Positions 46,060 to 59,186 of a DNA stretch of 64,000 nt are shown here, one piece after another. This DNA is from Rallus limicola (lineage: Eukaryota > Chordata > Aves > Gruiformes > Rallidae). The stretch is taken from assembly GCA_022605955.1 (NCBI GenBank), contig JAKCOZ010000007.1:36000991-36064990 (forward strand), in the 5' to 3' direction. Numbering within the stretch: the first letter of the stretch is position 1; each line of letters opens with the position of its first letter. The notes below the pieces were generated by a model. That model ran no database searches, was not told the DNA's origin, and saw nothing but the letters and a program-made list of their open reading frames with translations. A program made the position numbers and the translations under genes.

Positions 46060-48521
46060 ATATCAGGGCTGCACATACAGCCGCTCAACTGGGCATCCTG
46101 AAGTGCATTAGAGATGTTAATACTGAATTATGTGAATGCTGATAATTGAGTGCTGGAGAAACACACAGAGGCGTGCACAAAACATGCTTTTTCCCCACTT
46201 TTCTTACTTAGACAGTTAAAACATAAAAAGGGAGACTGCTAAGGTATCCAGCAATCCTTGAATATTTAAGGCTTTCTGGTTCAAAGAGAAATTCAAAGTA
46301 TCAGTTATCCACACAGAAATAATTCGTAGAGGAAGATTCATTTACTTAGTATAAAATCTTCAGTTCTAAAATTCTATCCATACTATAGTCCATGGATTTT
46401 GTAAAAGCAGAAATTTTAATGGAAGAAAGTGCTGCTAACCACATCCTACCTAGAAATCAAGCTGTGGCAGGCCAGGTGCTGGAAACATCAGCCTCCATTA
46501 CTCTTTTCCCTAAAACAAAGAGTGCAAGAGGAAAGAGCTGTGTCCTTGGGCTCTGATTATCCAACAAGGACAGGGAAGCTGCTTACTTTTCCCCAACAAA
46601 AATTGCCAACATCTACCAAGTTGGTGGTGTATTAGAAAACCCAAGAACTTTTTCTCCTGCATCAACAAAAGAGAAACACCAGTCTTACAGGGGTTGGTTT
46701 GGTCAGAAACCTCAGCTTCGGCCTTGGGGTCACTGTCTTTACATGACTATAACTGTATTGACGCTGTGTCAGCCCAGACCCACAGAGGAGCATCACTTAA
46801 AGCTAAATCCTGTCTTTGGGTTCAAGAGCACATCTCCCGTTCTTGAGAGCAGGATCCCACATCCATTGCAATATCCTTTCCCCATCTAAAACATCCCTCT
46901 GTTTTCTGTGGGACAGGGCAGCTTTCCCTCTTCCTTTCAAACTTTTGTACATCTGTGGTAAAGAATGTGGGATCCCATTCTTACTCAGATTAAATGTTTC
47001 ACAGTAACTTTTAAAATAGGGCTTACAAAAATTGCTCTAGAAACAAAGCTCCTGACAAGTTTCAATGGGCACAGTGCAAAAACTAACAAGCACCAAGGAC
47101 CATGGGCAGCAGAGCCCTGGGGCTTTGGCTTTTCTTTTAAATGAGCCACCAATTTGTGTCAAAAAAAGTTTGCTTTCCAAGTGGGAGCTACAGAATTATT
47201 ATTTGTGATTTGCCTTTATTAATCAAAGGGAAAAGAAAAGTAATTTCACCTTTAATTAAAATCTCTCAAGTATTTGCCTGCAACTGTATACCAAGAATCT
47301 CTTGAAAATGTGCTGTTCTGCTTGGCTTGGTTTTAAACAGGGTAAGATGACTTTTTAATCTCTTTTAGTACGTCTCTCTTGCTCAAGCAAACAAACAAAA
47401 AAACAAAACAAGTGAATGATGAAAAATAATGACTACATCCAAAGGGAAGTCATTACAAATAGAGTTTAAATGTTCCCTGAGAAGAACTGACCTATGATTT
47501 ATTCTGGAGGAGACATAACAAAGGGCACTGCTGTTTTTAAGTTGCTCTGGAAGCGGACAAGCATCCCCAGCCATAGAAGCATTGTCACACTTTAGCTACA
47601 AGGGGTTGATCTGGCCCATAGCAGTTGTTGCTGGGGTGTCCCCACCCTTAGGAAAAGATAGCAGGTAGCAGGGGATTCTGTGCCTCAAAAGATTGCTGCA
47701 CCACTCCAAATCTCTGTTTAACAGCTGAAGCTTCCAGTGATCAGTATCACTGCTACAGAGACATTTCCAAACTTGCAGCTGATTGAAATTGTTCACATTT
47801 TACAGACTCCTGTGTTTCTTACTTCTGAATTTCATTGACCCTGCCCTGATTTACATGCATGGCAGATTCAGTGCATCACTGATTTGGATGAGAATCCGTG
47901 AGGAAAGTGTGGGAGACAGACAGCACCGGGGCTCGCAGTGACAGCACGTGGCATACAGAGGCAAAAAGATCTTGCCTGAGTTTGACAAATACATGCAGCC
48001 AGTTCTGTTCACAGAGCTTTCAGCCAGAAAGGCAGCCAAGAAAAGTACTGCTTACCCCTCGCAGCAGCTCAGTGAGGTGCAGCTCCTGGCTGGCTCCCAA
48101 AACTGAGACCGTTTGGCCTTAACTCTGGACATCCGTTCACTGATTTATAGGAGGTTCAGCTGAGGTGCTGAGAGGCTTCATCCTCTGCAAAGGTGGCACC
48201 AACCAGTTACACATAACTATTTTAATGTTTGCCTAACTCCTCCTGAGAACATCCAGTAAAGGAAATTCTCCTCCCTTTGTTATCAGTACAAGTCATCCCT
48301 GACTCGGATTATATCATAAAAAAACCCTTCCCCAAACTGCCATTTGAATGATGTCACTAAAGAGAGAAATGGAAACAAGCCCAGCCTTGAAACCCTACAC
48401 TGAGAATCTTTCAACCCAAATGCTTTGAAGAGATCACAGAACATCTCCCTGTAGCATCTGTGAGCATCCACCTGCTGCTGAAGCTGCACCCGGCTCACAA
48501 AGCGATGCAGGGGGGTGAACC

Positions 48522-48989
48522 ATAGAAACACTTGGTTTGGAAAAGACCTATAAGATCATACAGTCCAATCATCAACCCATACTGCCAAGACCAGCACTAA
48601 ACCAGGTCCTTGAGTGCACACACACAGATACACACAGAGCTATGTATATCTTAAATACCTCCAGGGATGGTGATGCAACCACTTTCCGGGGGCACTTGTT
48701 CTGATGATTGACAACCTTTTTGGAAGAAGTTTTTCTAACACCCAACCTAAACATCCCCTGGTGCAACTTGAGGCCATGTCCTCTTCTCTTATTGTTTGTT
48801 ACTCAGGAGAAGAGACCAACCCCCACCTGGATACAACCTCCTTTCAGGTAGTCGTAGGTAGTGGGAAGGTCTCCCCTCAGCCTCCTTTTCTCTGGACTCC
48901 TTTTCTCCCCAGGAGCACTGTCCCCCTTCTTTCAGATACAGGCATCCTAGCCAACAGCATACAGCTTCAGACAGTGATCCCACCCCTCA
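48522..48989 (-). mobile_element. CR1 LINE, 5'-truncated copy
   Basis: Plus-strand text CATAGAAACACTTGGTTTGG, AAAAGACCTATAAGATCATA, CAGTCCAATCATCAACCC, TACCTCCAGGGATGGTGATG and GGTCTCCCCTCAGCCTCC is the reverse complement of a CR1-Y-like 3' region. The far end is unclear, and similarity seems to fade between 48900 and 48990. Confidence 0.88.
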
Positions 48990-49743
48990 CAAGTCAAAAA
49001 GGACATGACACCATGCTGGGACAGACAATAAAATTCATGAGATGCTCTGGGCCAGGTGGTCAGTTAGGGAGGACAATACAGGCTGAGCAGACTGCCCACA
49101 GCTGTACGCACGTAGCCCACAGGGACAACGCCCGGGGTAGATTGATTTTGCTGTCACAAACCTAATAAAATAATGACAGTGTTTTTCTGTAACTTTCCTT
49201 TGGCCACACCTTTTTACCCCAAGGTAGTGTGAGAAAGAGTAGAAGGTACAAGAAAAGAGGATTTGCCTGGATTAGCTGGGATTAGGAAGGGGCTGGGAGC
49301 AGGTTTACTGCCCAGCTGACAGTTCTTACAGCTGGAATTAACCCTTACGCGGGTCATACCTCTGCATCCAAGGAGGGTGGGAGGCATGCAAGGTTCTAGC
49401 CACTGCTCACATTTCTGCTGGTTTGAATCAAACCAACCTCCCATCATGGTAAAAGCCCTCTGCTACAGCAAGGGCTGAGAGAAATGAAAGGAACATCTAC
49501 CCTCTTTTGCCTCATGCCTTCTATGAGAGGTACCCCACCTCTAACTCACCCTCTGCAAAGCTGGACTGGGGCTGGACAACATCTGTGAGGTGAAATGTGA
49601 CTCACAGCTCAACTCAACACAGGCAGGATAAAAATGGGATTTGCTTTCAAAAATAGCTTAATTAAAAACCATGAAGGTGAGCTGTATGTTTGGTGGCCAG
49701 ACTCCATGACATCATCACCACAGACCGAGTGTATGAAGACATT
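48990..49743. other. Spacer, nothing recognised
   Basis: About 750 bases between CR1 copies with no gene or repeat identified. Confidence 0.55.
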
Positions 49744-49818
49744 TGGTTTAGCATAGGACAGGAATGGTTGGACTTGATGATTTTAAAGGTCTTTTCCAAC
49801 CTAGTGATTCTGTCATTT
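49744..49818 (+). mobile_element. CR1 LINE 3' tail
   Basis: TGGTTTAGCATAGGACAGGA, ATGGTTGGACTTGATGATTT, AAAGGTCTTTTCCAACC and TAGTGATTCTGTCATTTTT mark the end of a CR1 element of the same subfamily as 33434-33525. Confidence 0.88.
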
Positions 49819-50774
49819 TTGCAGCCCTACCAGTGCTACTGGGAAAGACTAAAGCCCCTTTGGTGTCCAGACACCCATGAGCAATGTTCCTCTGCATGCA
49901 GGTGAGGTTCCTGCAGGCAATACCTGCCCCAAGCCCAGACACTATGGCTTTGTAAGACCACCTGCAGTGTGTGCATGTTCTCCCAGATCCAGCCTGTTTA
50001 GCCCTGATGTGTAAAGCCCTTGGCTGGACAGGTGTTGCATGTCACTTCAGGTTGGCCAGACATCTTTAAATGACTGTACAAATACCAAGCTAATTAAGAA
50101 ATGAAAATAGAGCTGTCTTCCCGATGAGCAATCAAAAAAGGAAAACACCTAATTGTCCTAGACAAAAAAAATAATTAAAGTCCTCAGCAATGCCAGACCT
50201 GAAATGACAAAATCATGGTGGCATTTGTGGCTGCATGGTGACATACAAGTAACAGCAAAATCACCCTGATGTCATTTGGGGTACTCCACTTGAGGCATTT
50301 GGAGGCTGTTTCCCAAGATGCTGAGAATTCACCCCTTGCTACTTTCCACAATATTAGCCACTCAACAGCCCCAAGAAGCCAGAGCAGAATCCCTCAGGGG
50401 TGCTGTCCCTCAAACTGAGAAATCTCCAAGTCACCCATTTTCATAACACCCAGCTTTGGTCCGACAGCAGCTCTTCCCACACTTGTTCACAGGCTTGCAC
50501 ACACCCTCAGTGAGAGAGGGCTTCACTGCTGGTTTTGAAACATGCTGTAAAGGTTTCACAAAACAGGATTTATCACCTGTTTTCATTTCCCAACCCACTG
50601 AGACTGGTTCGCTATGGGAGGATAAACCTGGGGCCAAACCCTTGAAGGGGCAGGCGACACACAAGCAGCTGGTTGTTCAACCTTCATGCCAACTCTTCAC
50701 CACAAGCCTGTTTTATTTCTGTGATCCTTGCAAATACTGCCATGCACAATATATGCTGCTGCCACTTTTCCTTT
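49819..50774. other. Spacer, nothing recognised
   Basis: About 950 bases with only random short frames (for example 50456-50788) and no recognised repeat. Confidence 0.55.
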
Positions 50775-51389
50775 TGTCCTGGTTTTGACTAGGACAGAGT
50801 TAATTTCCTTTCTAGCAGCTGGTGCAGTGCTGTGTTTTGGAGTCAGGATGAGAGCAGTGCTGGTAACACCCTGATGTTTTAGCTGTTGCCAAGCAGTCAA
50901 GGACTTTTCACTTGTTCATATTTCGCTGTTAATGAGAAGGGGGGGTGTACCCAGGAAGCTGGGAGGGGACACAGCCAGGACAGGAGGCCCAAACTGGCCA
51001 ATGACAGTATTCCATGTCAATTACGTGATGCTCAGCCTAAAGGGGGGCTGGTGGGAGGAGGAGCAGATGGCTACAGGATGTGTACTTTCAGAGGTGGTCT
51101 GGTTTCCGGACAGCTCTGAGCTGTAAGGTCTGAGTTGTGTGGTTCACTGAGAAACTGTATTTGTGTATCACCAGTTCTATATTTTTTGCTATAAAGTCCT
51201 GTTAATGTTACGTCTCTCTTTCTCTGCTGTACCAGTAAACTGTCTTTATTCCAACACGTGAAGTTTGGTTTGGGGTTTTTTTGAGTTACTTCTTCCTCCC
51301 CTCCTTTCCCCACCCAACTTCCCCCACACACCCTCTTAGAGAGAGCAGCAGCCTGGTGCTTGGCTCTCAGCAGGAGGAAAACCATGCCA
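50775..51389 (+). mobile_element. Solo LTR of an avian ERVL-like retrovirus
   Basis: It begins TGTCCTGGTTTTGACTAGGA and CAGAGTTAATTTCC, holds GGGAGGGGACACAGCCAGGA, AAACTGGCCAATGACAGTAT and TCCATGTCAATTACGTGATG, then GTAAACTGTCTTTATTCC and CCTCCTTTCCCCACCC. It ends TGGTGCTTGGCTCTC..GAGGAAAACCATGCCA. It shares its central and 3' order with the LTR at 6258-6762 but has a different U3. CCTTT before and GCTTT after form a near-perfect 5-base target duplication. No gag, pol or env is attached. Confidence 0.85.
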
Positions 51390-51922
51390 GCTTTACAGAC
51401 AGGGAAAGGGGTGAGCAGGCTTGCAGGCATCCTTCTTCCCCTCACCCTTACAGAGGTCAAAGCAGAAATGTAACATCCATCCTCAGCTCCCAACTCTGCC
51501 TCTGACTCTGCTCCTTCCCTATCCCAGTGCCACTCTACATCATTAAATCATTAGGAGTGGGAAGCTGGAGTACTAACTGAAATGTTACTTTGCTCTCTGC
51601 AGCTCCCTTCATGTCTTCAACTCGCAGCTTTTTCAGGGTCACGTTTCAGCCTGGGTCCTCTGAGCACTTGTTAGGCAACCATCCCTGGCAGGGGTAAAAA
51701 TTAGTTTAAGATGGAGTTGGCTGTTGTTCCCATCGCTCTCTGCCAAGTCTGATGCCACCCTCGGCAAATTTTCTGGCATAACAGGCCACAGTCAGACTGA
51801 AAAAGAAGCACAAGCTATGCAACATCTACCAGTAAGGGCAATATAGTTTGCAGATGCGTGGTGAGCTGTTTTAACACCAAGAAAATAATAGAAGATTCAA
51901 AGTATAAAAATGCATGTTCCCA
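51390..51922. other. Spacer between LTR and CR1, nothing recognised
   Basis: About 530 bases; no gene or repeat seen. Confidence 0.55.
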
Positions 51923-52048
51923 TCCTATGCTAAATCGTATCCCTGGGTAGGTCAGGTACCTAGGGATAGGGTTTATCATAGGACAGGAATGGTTGGACTC
52001 AATGATCTTAAAGGTCTTTCCCAACCTTGTAATTCTGTGATTCTGTGA
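51923..52048 (+). mobile_element. CR1 LINE 3' tail with inverted copy of its 5' end
   Basis: The CR1 tail (ACCTAGGGATAGGGTTTATC, then ATAGGACAGGAATGGTTGG and TTGTAATTCTGTGATTCTGT) starts at 51958. Directly before it, 51923-51952 reads TCCTATGCTAAATCGTATCC and CTGGGTAGGT, which is nearly the reverse complement of 51958-51983, with a few-base spacer. The two arms would fold as a hairpin. This looks like a 5' inversion made during insertion. Confidence 0.75.
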
Positions 52049-55000
52049 TTTTATGGATTTTTGGGTCCAATTCACAGCCTTGTGCATGTGTTTGTGGCAT
52101 CTCAAGCTGAGTTTTGTTTAAATCCACCACACCAGGATGTGCTGCATCCCATTGGCAGTGCTGCAGCTCACGGTGTTGCAGTCACAGTGGTCACTCCTCC
52201 ATCATTATCCATGGGAGTTTGGGATCCACCAGAGAGCCTGAGCCCTCCCTGTCCCCAGCTGCACTGGGACATTAAGTCCCATGGCCGTTTCCAAAGGCAC
52301 TCATTTCATAGTGGCTGCAATGGCTCCTGCTGTAGAGCTTTCCCATTCTCACCTGCCTTCACTGACACCAACAGAGCTGCTAATTTGAGTTCCTGCCCCC
52401 TGCCCACCCCTGTACAATAATCCCTATCTATTCAAACCCTAGAGTTAAGGGGTCACATGCTGCTTTTTATAACTTTACCACCAACTCAGTTTTTAAGAGC
52501 CTTTTCTTTCACTGTTCTGGACAAGATTAGCCACTGCAACTTGATTGTGTTGCTATGGCAGTAATAAGAAAAAAAAAAAGTAATTCCTTTTTCTTAAAAA
52601 AAAATAAATAATTGGTCTTACTGTGTAAGGTCCCTGACATTAATTATAAATAAATGTTAGACCTACTAAAATAAGGGAGTGAATTTACAGTAACAGTCTG
52701 CATGCTGCTGCTGAAGCCTCTGTGGCTGCCATGACACAGACACAAAATATAAAAAGTATTGGGGACTGCAGTTTGCATTTTATTGCCTAGGAAAATGAAT
52801 GTGTAAATAGCAATAAAACGCACAATTATTTAGCACAAAGCCAAAATACTCCACAGCATTTATAGGCTGATGGATGGCTTGCCTGCCTGCTCTAATTTAC
52901 CATAAAACAAGGAAGACAAGGACGGAGGAAAATAAACAATGGCTCCTGTCAACATGATTAGCTGTGAGACGCAAGGTGAGAGCAGCCGGTCTCTGAAGAG
53001 GGTAACACCGTGCTGCTTCAGCGGGCTTCTGCTTCGGTAATTTAGCCTGGATTGCCTTGCTGCTTGGCAAAGGCAGTATCCCAGGAGCTGAGTGGGGAGG
53101 CAGGGATCGCTGCTCCCACAGTCTTTCCATGCCCTATCCTCACTGCCTCCGGCAGAAGGATGGAGCAGCCGCTCAGGGGGGGTGAGGGCCCTGTGCCTGT
53201 GGCAGAAGTGGGGGGTTATTAAGAAGCCTTGTAGCAGATTGGTTTCTGAACAAGAAAAAGCCTGCTTGCTGGAGCAGAAGTTAGTGGTCAGCTATCAGGG
53301 GCATCACCTGAGACATGATGAGAGGTGGGGAGATCCTAAAAAAGACTGGGGGGAAAAAAAAGGTAGAAGCCCTTCAATGCCATCTGTTAAAAATCAAGGG
53401 GAGAGAAAGAAAGGAGAGAAAAAAAAAAGGATTTGAAACACTTTATGGGATAAAGTAAACTGCAGACTGAGCGAGTGCTACCAGCTGGCTTGCTGGCTGT
53501 GATTCAGCGACCCGCGGCGATGCCTGTAAAGGAGCCGCAGGGTCCCAGGCTGGGTCACGGCAGCAGGATTGGGTTTGCCTGGCACCAAACACTGCAGTTA
53601 TCTGCTGCCTCCACCTGCATCTAGGAGACACTGTGCTATTGTAACCCACCTTATTGAAGCCCATTTTTGATTGTGACATGGGAATATTAACAGCTGGAGG
53701 AAATGTTTATACATTTGCTTTCTAGCTATGTATTTCCATGTAGGCACATGAACCTGAATTTTCCACACTGCCTTTCTCTGGGGCAGGGATGTCATGCGCA
53801 TCTGCTCACACTTACACAACACCTTTTTAGGTCCCTGAGGTTGCAGAGATGTGAATCCTGTGCTAAGCGTGGTGTTACCTGCAGGTTGCTTTTGCAGAGG
53901 GTGGTGCTCCTACAGAGGGTAATGTAGGACACCTAGGTGTCATGGGGCAGGTGAACAGAGGTAGGTAAGCTCCTGGGTCCCACCCCAAGAACAGCCAGGA
54001 TGAGGTCCAGGACATGCAGCTCCAGCCCAGTGCTGGGACACACTCCTTGATCTCATGCTTGATCTCATGCTTGAAATTTCAAGTTAAAAACCTCTGCTGA
54101 GTGACTGTGGCACAGGGGCTCACTCTCTCTCTTGGGAGTGTGGGGAGCCTTGTCTTCTCATTTACTGGGCTCCTAATTTAGACATCTAAATTAAGTGCCT
54201 GAAGAGAGGCAGTGTGAATGACCCAGAGTGCAGAGGAAGGATACATTAGCTGACAACAACCACAGAGATTATCTTTTTTCACTGCTGGTCTTGTCAGTGG
54301 ATTTTGAGCCTGCTCCAAGTTTGCATAAAGCCAGATGAGTTTTCCAAATTATTTCCACCAGACGTTTTCTCCAAAGTCCCTTTTAAAAAAAAATCTGGAT
54401 AATTTGTAAGACTGTTCCTGTTTACAACAATGGACATTACTTGCAGGACAACTCCTATATTCGATTCAATCAGGACAAAAAAATAATACAGAGAATGGAA
54501 ATAGGCTCTCTCTATTCAGATCTGCTCCATCCACTTCAATGAGAACTCCAGAAAGAGGTCCTGCAAGAAGGATTTGCTCTAGTTAGAGCACAAGTCCTGT
54601 GAAAGGCTCCTGATGTGAGTTGTCAGACCCATTTGAAAGCACAAAGCCAACAGGAAAGCTTCTAGCAATACGTGCCAGGATCCTTCATCAATTATCAAGT
54701 TGCAATGTAGAATCAGAAGTAGAATGCTAAATACTGTGCTCTGCTCTTTTTCATGCATTTTCCTTTGTAAACTCCCCCCCCAAAAGGAAATAAATAGTAT
54801 CTGTAATCATCAGTATGACTGACTACTTAGTTTTGCAAGCAGATAATAAATAGTACATCCGTCTTTTAGTTATTAACATAACTAAGCTTATTGCATAATA
54901 TCTGCTTATTTTTGGAAAGCTGCCCCTTCCTACCTGGCCCAACAGCACATAACTGAGTTGACAGGATGCAGGAGCTTTTGAGCGATGACACAATTTCTCC

Positions 55001-56015
55001 AAATCTAACTCGCTTGCCAAAAATCTTGTCTCCTAAGCCTGGCTCACCAATTATAGAACATTTTGAAAGAGACTTAAAAAGTCCCCTTGTTATAGTCCCC
55101 TTGACCAGCTTTGCCACAGCCCCCATTTCACTTGGCTGTGTGTGATGCTTGCAGTTTATTTATTGCATAAATGATTACAAAGAAAAAACTGGTAGAGAGG
55201 ACTCCTCTCCCAGATCACACATTCAAAGTGGGGAGTTGACACGTCTCCCACCTTCCTTTGCTCAGGACAAAGCCTGTTGCTCCAAACCTGGGGTTAGAGA
55301 AAATGCCCACGATGGCTATTACCCCATACCCTGCGCCCATTCTGTGCCCTGGAACTGGAGGTTTAATCCTGCACTGTACAGAAGATGAAACCACCAGAAT
55401 ACCCTGATTTGGTCTGATTTGGTTTGGACCTCAGGATATCTCATCCCTTGAACAGATCTGCAACAGCTGAGGACTTCTGGCAATGCTTTGATGACTTCTC
55501 TCCACTGTTTTGTGCTGGTTTTTCAATAACTGGATAGACTGGTGGTATAGTCTAAATATCCAGTCCCGTTGTGCCTGTCATCCAGTGTTTATATACCTTA
55601 GTTCAAGTCTCATAAAAAGCCCAATTGCTGGTCTTGGGATAATAAATCAGCATTTCAGAACTTCCTCTTCCTTCCATGCAGTGCTATCAATCGTACCAAA
55701 TATATATATTTTATAGTGCTTCCCTTTGATTTAACTTTATTGCTGTACAAAGCATAGCATGGGGGCAGGGGGAGAGGGAGAATGACACCAGCATGTATCT
55801 GAATACGAACAATTACAAGATTTTAGAGTGTTGTGCAGGATCTATATCACTGAGCAGCGTTCCCAAGTTTTCATGAAGTTAACAAAGTCCCTGCTCCGTT
55901 CCTTGGGACGCCTTAGCCCTCTTCCACTCCTAATCCTGGGAGAAAGAAAAGAGCCAAACATATTAACCTTTCTGTTTCTGCTTAGTCTGGTTTTGTCCTA
56001 ACAAGGTAGAGCCTC
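52049..56015. other. Upstream flank, no gene recognised
   Basis: About 4 kb. It includes a stretch at 52690-52940 with AT-rich factor-like motifs (CAATAAAACGC, AAATAAACAATGG), an A/G-rich patch at 53340-53435, a GC-richer patch at 53480-53600 and a tandem duplication at 54047-54073. None can be tied to a transcript. Confidence 0.55.
54047..54073 (+). repeat. 14-base tandem duplication
   Basis: TTGATCTCATGC occurs twice in a row (CTTGATCTCATGCTTGATCT, then CATGCTTG). Confidence 0.75.
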
Positions 56016-56745
56016 AAAGAATCACACAACATTAGGAGTTGGAAGGGACCTTGAAAGATGCTGCCAGAGCAGCATCACCTAGACTAAATCACACAGGAAC
56101 ACATCCAGGAGGGTTTTTTATTGTCTCCAGAGAAGGAGACTCCACAACCTCTCTGGGCAGTCTGTTCCAGTGCTCCATCACCCTCACAGTGAAAAAGTTC
56201 CTCCTTATATTCACATGGATCTTCCTGTGCTCCAGCTTGCACATGCTGCCACTTGTCCTATCACTGGCCATCACTGAGAAGAGCCTAGATCCGTCCTACT
56301 GACTCTCACTCTTTACATATTTCTAAACTTTAATAATGTCACCCCTCGGTCTCCTCCAAGCTGAAGAGGCCCAGCTCCCTCATAAGGAAGGTGTTCCACT
56401 CCCTTAATCATCTTGGTGGCCCTGCTCTGGACTCTTTCAAGGAATTCTATGTCCTTCTTAAACTGAGAAACCCAGAAGTGGACACAATATTCCAGGTGCG
56501 GTCTCACCAGGGCAGAGTAGAGAGTGAAAAGGACCTCTTTTGACCTACTAACTACCCCCCTTCTAACACAGCCTGGGATGCCATTTGCCTTCTTTGACAT
56601 GAGGGCACATTGCTGGCTCACGGTCATCCTGCTGTCCACCAGGACCTCCAGGTCTCTCTCACCTACACTGCTCTCTAACAGAGAGAACAGAGAGTACTGG
56701 TACTGGGGCTGTTCTTCGCCAGATGCAAGAGCCTACACTTGCTCC
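56016..56745 (-). mobile_element. CR1 LINE, 5'-truncated, with decayed end of ORF2
   Basis: The plus strand starts AGAATCACACAACATTAGGA and GTTGGAAGGGACCTTG, the reverse complement of a CR1 end. The minus strand encodes reverse-transcriptase C-terminal text (MTVSQQCALMSKKANGIPGC, ALVRPHLEYCVHFW and LERVQSRATKMIKGVEHLP), with breaks and a short deletion in the 3' UTR. About 730 bases. Same subfamily as 41996-42311, opposite strand. Confidence 0.94.
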
Positions 56746-59186
56746 CTACACTGCAGGAATAAATTAGCACAACAAATAAGGCACTAGTTGGCATTTTTAA
56801 GTGTCTCCAGTGTCCCTCCACAGAAGTGCAATGTGCTGTCACCATGAAAAGGGAGGCACAATACACCTTGATTTTTGATTGCACTGAAGAGATACTGGTG
56901 TCGTCGAAGGCTCTGCCCAAAGGCAAGTCATCCCCTCCCCAGACAAGTGCTGCTCCAGACCTTTTCCTACTCACTGGAAAATGCTTCTACTTCGTAAATT
57001 CATGGCCTGGGTTCAAATGCCTCCCTGAAGCCTTTTCAGCCACAGCCACAAATATGGTTTCACTCTTCAAATGCTGCATTGGCAGCAAAATTAAAGCTTC
57101 ACCACTGCTCAACCGTTCCAGTTTGGAAATTATTTTTTTGGCTAAGATTTCTCCAGTCAACCTAATTCCCACTAGCCATCAATCGCAACTATCAGCTTAG
57201 ATGAAGACAATAGTCCGACTGCTTTGTCTACAGAGCCATAACCCCTTGGTTTTGGAGCTCTCTCGAGCTTTTCCTCAAAGCTGAATTTAACTATGTGAAT
57301 CATTTAGACAGAACAGTTCTCTCTCCTGGCTTACTATTGAGCTGTCTAGGAGACAGCATTTAAATGCAAGAAGGGAAAACAATAGTATCGACTGTCCTTT
57401 GTCCGGGTTTATTTAATTCTGTAAAGCAAACAGTTTGTGTGAAATGCACTCCCGGTAATAAAATTCTATTGCACATTTGCTTATAGAGGGTCGCCAGGGA
57501 GAGCGAATGCGCCTGTACTCAGCAATAAATGTTTGATTCCGTGTTGCACAGCAATTATTCAAAATGAGAGGGACTATTGGATCTGAGACTGCTGCCCTTT
57601 AGGACTCAGCCTGTCAAGTTGCATCGCTCTGTATTTTTTATCCAAGTGGATTTCATCTCCACGCTGTTATTGCTGGGTGATATTCCAGTCTTTAGGTCCA
57701 AGTCGCATTGAGCTTCAAAACCAACATTTGATTTTCAGGCTGCCCTTCTTTGTTAAAAAGAGCATTGCTTTTTTAAATTGTTATTACTATTTATCAATAT
57801 GCAATAGCACATTCTGATTCTGTGATTAACAGAGCAAGATTTAAAAACCGTGGATGGTTTATTCTGAGAGGACAGGGATAGACACAGATTTCAATGTAAT
57901 CACCCCTAAAATTGCTTCTTCCTTAGTTTTAAAATGCTGTAGCTTTAGTCATCAAGAGGAAATCACATTGCTATCACATATTTATTTTCTCAGGGTTTTT
58001 TTGCACATGCTTTGGAAATTTATCAAGGATCAGGTTTCTTTCACTCTTAAAAAATAAAAAAGGGGTCATCAAAATATTTTACACTTACATCTCTCTATAG
58101 ATACTTTCTTGACATTTATTACCTATCTAGCCTTGCACTAGATAGACTTTTACATATTGCTCAGTGAAGAGAAATATAATGAAATTCCACAGAGCTTAAG
58201 CACATGCAGAGATCTGCCATTTCCCTTTAAAGTAAGATTTAATCAACGCAGTGCCACCTCAACCCTGACCAGCTGATCAGTCAACACAGCTCTGAGTAAT
58301 ATCTTGGAAATTCTGAGCTTACAGACAATTACAGACCACTTAATCACAAAATTTAATCAAGATAATAATTAGGCACTGCATCCTGTTTAATGCACAAGGA
58401 TGTGAGCTTTCCAGCTCCTGCTGCCAGATCGGAAGCGAACACAGGAATGGGGAGAAGGATCAGCGAAGTCAACAGACTATATCCTTGATGACAGATGAAA
58501 AACTAAGCTCAAACAGCTTGCCAAATCCTTAAGAAGCAGCCCAGCACTTTGTGCCAGTCAAAACCCACCCCTACAAGGTTTTTTTCAAAGATCTGCTTCT
58601 TCAGAAGACTGACTTATATTTTATTTGACCAGGCTTGAGAGATAAAGCTCAGAGTCCTGGCAGAGTAGGTGCTCTACTGATGCTTACTAAGCACTTTTTT
58701 CTCAGATAAGCCTTGTCCTGCAGAATGGACAAGAGTTGGGGGGGGAGGAAGCACGATTAAGCAACTTTGTCAAGGTCAAAATGAAGAATATAAATTTGTC
58801 AGTCATCCTAGCCACTGCACCACACTGCCTCTGTTAGGTCAGTTTGTAGGGCTAAGAAGCGAGTTACAAGACTGTAGTTAATCAAATTTTTTGAAGTACC
58901 TCCTATTTACTGTAAGCTGAGCAAAGTCACTTTCTGGGATAGATGCTATTAAGAGGATTTTTTGGTATTTTCCTCTGACTTCAAAGTGCCACATGAGTCT
59001 CCTTGTTAGAGCTGAGTGACATCCACACATCACTGAGCTGGAGAAACAGCAGCAGCAGCAATGCTTTTGTAAACATTAAAAAGACCAGAAACATGAAAGC
59101 TTTGAAGAAAGACCAGATGGGTACAGAAAATGGTCACTTCCATTTTTAAATTCCACAAACACTCTGGGTTAAAAATAGGATGAAAA
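56746..59186. other. Upstream flank, no gene recognised
   Basis: About 2.4 kb without exons or recognised repeats. The piece at 57400-57780 has the non-repetitive, mixed composition typical of conserved noncoding elements, but that is an impression only. Confidence 0.5.

Larger units (their letters stand above)
42312..48521. other. Upstream flank, no gene recognised
   Basis: About 6.2 kb without coding exons. It has poly-T tracts near 44165-44210, a palindromic octamer site at 46041-46059 and a TCF-like ATCAAAGGG at about 47222. The stretch 45960-46130 has the mixed composition often seen in conserved noncoding DNA, but conservation cannot be judged here. Confidence 0.55.

Noticed and set aside
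48704..49165. 153 aa plus-strand frame
   Set aside because: Its first part is the antisense of a CR1 copy; the remainder has no recognisable feature.
51071..51493. 140 aa frame antisense to the solo LTR
   Set aside because: It overlaps LTR sequence and has no retroviral or host protein features.
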